In this document: positions 47,645 through 47,898 of the stretch, in pieces
How positions within the stretch are numbered: the first letter of the stretch is position 1
Layout: each line of letters begins with the position of its first letter
Assembly: GCA_043758025.1 (NCBI GenBank)
Contig: JAYVOH010000284.1
Coordinates: 1-47,898 of the forward strand
Reading direction: 5' to 3'
DNA: 47,898 bases
Source: VFKE01 sp043758025
GTDB lineage: Bacteria > Verrucomicrobiota > Verrucomicrobiia > Verrucomicrobiales > Verrucomicrobiaceae
Made by a program: the position numbers and the translations under genes
The notes under the pieces: generated by a model
Database searches by the model: none
Seen by the model: only the letters and a program-made list of their open reading frames with translations
Told to the model about the DNA's origin: nothing

Positions 47645-47898
47645 TCACCGCGCATCTTCCCCCAATTCGCGCAGTCGTGCAACGGCAGCTTCCGGCGTGG
47701 TGGCGTAAGATCGGATGGTTTTGCTCGCGCCCGAGATAGTAGTGTAGCGATATGTGCCAGCAGGGTAGAGCTTTCCTTGCCAGACATCACGATCAACGAG
47801 GCTAGTGTAGTGCGCGCTTATTGGTGTAACAATGGAGTTTTTGACGGACTCGGGTGACTTTGGCCAGGATGTCGGTGGCTTTGGCGGTCCACACCAAG
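47645..47898 (-). CDS. Partial ORF at the window edge, unknown
   Basis: An open frame continuing past the window, 84 codons long, ending YRYTTISGASKTIRSYATTP then EAAVARLRELGEDAR. No start codon is inside the window. The upstream part overlaps, in another frame, a peptide that resembles a transposase tail. The last 50 residues look like a genuine coding sequence with normal amino-acid composition, but I do not recognise it. Confidence 0.4.
   Translation of the reverse strand, partial: WCGPPKPPTSWPKSPESVKNSIVTPISAHYTSLVDRDVWQGKLYPAGTYRYTTISGASKTIRSYATTPEAAVARLRELGEDAR

Overview
The window looks like a chromosomal segment of a Verrucomicrobiota bacterium. I infer this from a PVC-type heme-binding CxxCH giant protein, a DUF1080 glycoside-hydrolase-like secreted protein, exported PQQ-type beta-propellers, a kinase-WD40 fusion, a pseudopilin of the kind common in that phylum, moderately high GC, and almost no Shine-Dalgarno sequences ahead of start codons. 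I see no rRNA, tRNA, CRISPR array, prophage or complete insertion sequence. No gap between genes exceeds 300 bases; the largest are 28798-29021 (upstream of rpsA) and 35401-35621 (upstream of glnB).

Layout. 1-1355: exported rhodanese and a rhomboid-fold membrane protein. 1444-6302: glycine cleavage operon gcvT-gcvH-gcvP ending in an overlapping MutT-type NUDIX gene. 6299-10194: manganese locus, with mntR and an MFS transporter on the minus strand and mntH-uspA divergent from them around a palindromic operator. 10203-13634: giant PVC-type cytochrome. 13641-14984: small membrane protein and pdxA. 15104-26973: a secreted/envelope region with a TlpA-like thioredoxin, two exported beta-propellers around a Ser/Thr kinase with 15 near-identical WD40 repeats, two duplicated glutaredoxins flanking a pentapeptide-repeat protein, and a trypsin-like protease fused to a TlpA domain. 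27118-31853: rpsA, an M20 peptidase, folP and hisK. 31914-38721: two exported unknown proteins, a pseudopilin, proS, glnB, a CPA2 antiporter and a DUF1080 protein. 38833-44327: a Bax-inhibitor-1 family protein, a frameshifted nucleotidyltransferase cassette bounded by 22-bp direct repeats, and metH. 44432-45116: vapBC with its operator. 45140-46799: an ABC-2 exporter. 46942-47898: a zinc-ribbon protein and an incomplete ORF at the edge.

The most unusual feature is a family of modular hairpin elements (at least ten copies). Each is built from short stems closed by 3- or 4-nt loops. Some lie between genes and begin with GTAG like REP sequences. At least seven others lie inside genes (gcvP, the giant cytochrome, metH), always open in the host frame. 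In gcvP and metH they fall at expected domain boundaries. They encode recurring peptides such as G(F/L)QPV and NGQ(D/N)AR. They resemble a REP system that has become compatible with coding sequence, comparable in concept to Rickettsia palindromic elements. No mobilising enzyme is in the window.

Functional links: gcvTHP, folP and metH all serve one-carbon/folate metabolism, and pdxA supplies PLP, the cofactor of GcvP, but they are not in one operon. The exported thioredoxins, glutaredoxins and cytochrome suggest investment in envelope redox chemistry.
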